In this document: positions 62,194 through 64,000 of the stretch, piece after piece
Position numbering within the stretch: position 1 is the stretch's first letter
How the letters are laid out: each line of letters begins with the position of its first letter
NCBI GenBank assembly: GCA_003220225.1
Contig: QHRU01000032.1
Coordinates: forward strand, 62,001-126,000
Direction of reading: 5' to 3'
Source of the DNA: Candidatus Rokuibacteriota bacterium
GTDB lineage: Bacteria > Methylomirabilota > Methylomirabilia > Rokubacteriales > CSP1-6
Length of the DNA: 64,000 nucleotides
The notes under the pieces: model-generated
What the model was told of the DNA's origin: nothing
Databases searched by the model: none
What the model saw: only the letters and a program-made list of their open reading frames with translations
Position numbers and translations under genes: made by a program

Positions 62194-62578
62194 GCGGCCC
62201 GGCTTTCAGCCGGCGGGCCTCGACCACGTCGTCCTGCGCGTGGCCGACCAGGCCGCGTCGCGGAAGTTCTACGAGGACGTGCTGGGCTGCACGCTGGAGT
62301 TCGTCAACGAACCCATCAAGCTGGTGCAGATGCGCTTCGGCGAGGCGCTCATCGACCTGCTGCCGGCCGAGGGCCCGCCGCCCCCGCACGGCCGGGGCGT
62401 GGACCACATCGCGCTCTCGGTCCGCTGCGCCGACCTCGGCAAAGTGGCCGATGCGCTGCGCGCCCGAGGCGTGACCGTGGACGGCGACGTGCGGGACCGC
62501 CGGGGGGCCTTCGGCGTCGGGCCGTCGTTGTACATCCGCGACCTGGACGGCTACATGCTGGAGCTCAAGCCCAGATAA
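62186..62578 (+). CDS. VOC (glyoxalase/bleomycin-resistance) family protein
   Basis: 130 residues from GTG overlapping the permease stop by 8 bases. Two beta-alpha-beta modules: LDHVVLRVADQAASRKFYEDVLGC...FVNEP and VDHIALSVRCADLGKVADAL...YIRDLDGYMLELKP; metal-ligand candidates are the two His and the final Glu. The pattern is of the methylmalonyl-CoA epimerase/fosfomycin-type superfamily; substrate unknown. Confidence 0.88.
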   Translation: MSERPGFQPAGLDHVVLRVADQAASRKFYEDVLGCTLEFVNEPIKLVQMRFGEALIDLLPAEGPPPPHGRGVDHIALSVRCADLGKVADALRARGVTVDGDVRDRRGAFGVGPSLYIRDLDGYMLELKPR

Positions 62579-62579
62579 T

Positions 62580-62636
62580 ATTCGCCGTCGGGGCGCCTTC
62601 GCCGGGCTCCGGCGCCGGACGGTCGGCGAATCTTTC
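62580..62636 (+). terminator. long imperfect hairpin after the ybbP-VOC operon
   Basis: ATTCGCCG (62580-62587) pairs with CGGCGAAT (62624-62631), and inside it GGCGCC pairs with a second GGCGCC; the 3' arm is followed by CTTTC. It lies directly after the VOC stop and before the sigma-factor gene. The T-run is short, so it may be only a partial terminator. Confidence 0.6.
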
Positions 62637-62653
62637 ACGCGGAGCGTGGTCCG

Positions 62654-63196
62654 GTGTCACAGGGGTGTATGGGACTGGCACCGTTCGAGACGGTCGTCGC
62701 GTCGCACCACGCCGAGATCTACCGCTACCTGCTGCGCCTCACGTCCCGGTCGGGTGACGCCGACGACCTGAGCCAGGAGACGTTCCTGCGCGCCTACCGC
62801 GCGTGGGAGAGCCTGGGCGACGGGGCCAACGTGCGGGCGTGGCTGTTCACGATCGCGACCAACCTCGCGCGCAACTACTTCCGCTCCGAGAGCCGGCGGC
62901 GGCGCGCGTACGCCGGGGTCAGCGACGTGCGAACCGATGTCGATCCCGCCAGCCCCGAGGAGGAGCGGCGTTTCCGCGAGACGCGCGTGCTGGTCGAGCG
63001 CGTCGTGGACGGGCTGCCGCTCAAGCAGCGGCTGGCGTTCGTGCTGCGCAAGCTGCACGACCTCGAGTACGAGGCGATCGGCCGGAGCCTCAAGTGCTCG
63101 CCGGAGAGCGCGCGGGCCCATGTGTTCCAGGCGCTCAAGAAGATCCGGCTCGGCCTCAACGGCCATGAACTTCCGATGATGGAGAGCGTGCGATGA
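62654..63196 (+). CDS. ECF-type RNA polymerase sigma factor
   Basis: 180 residues from GTG (ATG at 62669 is an alternative). Region 2: HHAEIYRYLLRLTSRSGDADDLSQETFLRAYRAW and VRAWLFTIATNLARNYFR; region 4: LPLKQRLAFVLRKLHDLEYEAIGRSLKCSPESARAHVFQALKKI. No region 1.1 or 3, so group 4 (ECF). Its stop overlaps (ATGA) the next gene, which carries an anti-sigma zinc finger, so the pair should be produced together and interact. The target promoter is unknown. Confidence 0.93.
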   Translation: MSQGCMGLAPFETVVASHHAEIYRYLLRLTSRSGDADDLSQETFLRAYRAWESLGDGANVRAWLFTIATNLARNYFRSESRRRRAYAGVSDVRTDVDPASPEEERRFRETRVLVERVVDGLPLKQRLAFVLRKLHDLEYEAIGRSLKCSPESARAHVFQALKKIRLGLNGHELPMMESVR

Positions 63197-64000
63197 CTGC
63201 CAAGCACCCGTCCTGCCGCGCGATCGAAGTCGATCTCGTCGTCACGGCGACGGGGGACGCGGAGTCCCGCTCCGCCGAGCGCGTCCACCGCCATCTCGAC
63301 GGCTGCGCGCCGTGCCGCGAGGAATTCGGCCGCTACCGCGCTGTCGATCAGGTCGCGCGCGGGCTGCGCGCGGTCCCGGCGCCGGAAGCCGTGGCGCAGT
63401 CGCGCGCCGGGCTGGAGAGCCGGCTCGCCGATCTCAGGCAGCGCCGCGTGGCGTATCGCATCTTCCCGTCGCCGCTCGGCCACATCCTCGTCGGCCGCTC
63501 GGAGCACGGCATCGCGCTGGTCGAGTACCTCGGCGGCGGCACCACGCTGCGCGCCTCGCGGCTCGGCCGGCTCGAGGGCGTCGAGGCCGTCGAGGGCGGG
63601 CCGGAGCTCGAGGGTCTGCAGCGCGAGCTCATCGAGTACATCGGCGGTGCGCGGAGGGACCTCGACTGGACGCTCGACTGGCGGCTGACCACGAGCGACT
63701 TCTCGCGCAAGGTGCTGGAGGCCACAGCGGCCATCCCGTACGGCGCCGTCGCGTCGTACGCGGGCGTCGCGCGGCGCATCGGCCGGCCGAGCGCGGTGCG
63801 CGCGGTCGCACAGGCGCTGCGCTGGAACCCGCTGCCGATCGTCGTACCGTGCCATCGCGTGATCGGCACCTCGGGGCGCCTCACCGGCTACGCCGGCGAC
63901 AAGCTCGGTCTCAAGCAGCGCCTGCTCAGCGTCGAGGGCATCAAGCTGCGCGCCGCGCGCCGCGACTTCAGCGTCGTGCGCGACGCCATGTACGCCCTCG
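63193..64000 (+). CDS. anti-sigma zinc-finger/O6-methylguanine-DNA methyltransferase fusion (runs off the window)
   Basis: 269 codons visible, still open at the right edge. Residues 1-48: zf-HC2/ZAS-type finger with H34-x3-C38-x2-C41 (VHRHLDGCAPCREEF), the anti-sigma module that clamps ECF factors. Residues about 86-165: methyltransferase N-terminal domain (YRIFPSPLGHILVG...). Residues about 166-250: DNA-binding and active-site part, with DFSRKVLEATAAIPYGAVASY, Arg-finger R203, N212, and VPCHRV with acceptor C220. Such proteins take the alkyl group from DNA irreversibly. Fused to an anti-sigma finger it could report alkylation to the overlapping sigma gene. Confidence 0.9.
   Translation, partial: MTAKHPSCRAIEVDLVVTATGDAESRSAERVHRHLDGCAPCREEFGRYRAVDQVARGLRAVPAPEAVAQSRAGLESRLADLRQRRVAYRIFPSPLGHILVGRSEHGIALVEYLGGGTTLRASRLGRLEGVEAVEGGPELEGLQRELIEYIGGARRDLDWTLDWRLTTSDFSRKVLEATAAIPYGAVASYAGVARRIGRPSAVRAVAQALRWNPLPIVVPCHRVIGTSGRLTGYAGDKLGLKQRLLSVEGIKLRAARRDFSVVRDAMYAL

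Overview
The window is a very GC-rich stretch of bacterial chromosome. It is densely coded, many genes start with GTG, and stop/start overlaps of the ATGA, GTGA and TGATG type are common. No rRNA, tRNA, CRISPR array, IS element, integrase or phage module was seen. Gene content suggests an uncultured soil or subsurface heterotroph of the Candidatus Rokubacteria/Methylomirabilota kind: Tat-exported amidohydrolases, F420-type oxidoreductase, tungstate and molybdate import, many acyl-CoA enzymes, ABC solute receptors. That placement is an inference from style and content; no marker was aligned.

Layout. 0-10 kb holds accessory metabolism and transport: hydantoinase-type amidohydrolase, DUF72, MFS exporter, DinB/GNAT, LysR regulator, Tat-exported class II aldolase, a broken PIN/DedA junction, enoyl-CoA hydratase and an EamA exporter. 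10-13 kb is a decayed patch: a receiver-domain fragment facing an intact receiver, a small zinc protein and a frameshifted Tat amidohydrolase. 13-20 kb holds typA with an Mpo1-like gene, a PilZ protein, two tandem cyclophilins, an N-acyl-D-amino-acid deacylase and an ArnT-like transferase. 20-22.6 kb holds a 46-bp tandem repeat array, an SDR without its catalytic Tyr/Lys, a GNAT and a broken universal-stress gene. 22.6-28.8 kb is a metal cofactor block: tupA-tupB-modA-modB-modC-tupC, with the mod genes lying inside the tup genes behind a 22-bp palindrome; then a candidate small RNA, a DUF465 gene and moaC. 28.8-38 kb holds an AcuC-like deacetylase, a dehalogenase and the conserved housekeeping run tmk-holB-ricT-metG-(small)-DUF2914-tatD-M28 peptidase, ending in a wrecked metallophosphoesterase. 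38-52 kb is catabolic: homogentisate-dioxygenase-like enzyme, NTF2-like protein, GDSL esterase, a P1 peptidase operon with two unknown genes, a thiolase/DUF35 pair, ABC solute receptor, LLM oxidoreductase, acyl-CoA dehydrogenase, a second (48-bp) repeat array, and hisC-ridA-dehydrogenase. 52-62.6 kb holds glnD, a one-frame fusion of a CDP-alcohol phosphatidyltransferase to a lytic transglycosylase, an M48 lipoprotein, and the tesA/ybbA/ybbP-type esterase and ABC exporter set with a VOC protein.

The window ends with the most striking locus. An ECF sigma factor overlaps (ATGA) a gene whose product joins an anti-sigma zinc-finger (HxxxCxxC) to an O6-methylguanine-DNA methyltransferase with the PCHRV active site. 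This could be a sigma/anti-sigma switch that reads DNA alkylation directly. Other points of interest are two dispersed hairpin repeat families, a promoter-to-terminator small RNA gene, and two genes that seem to start at CTG inside CTGA overlaps.
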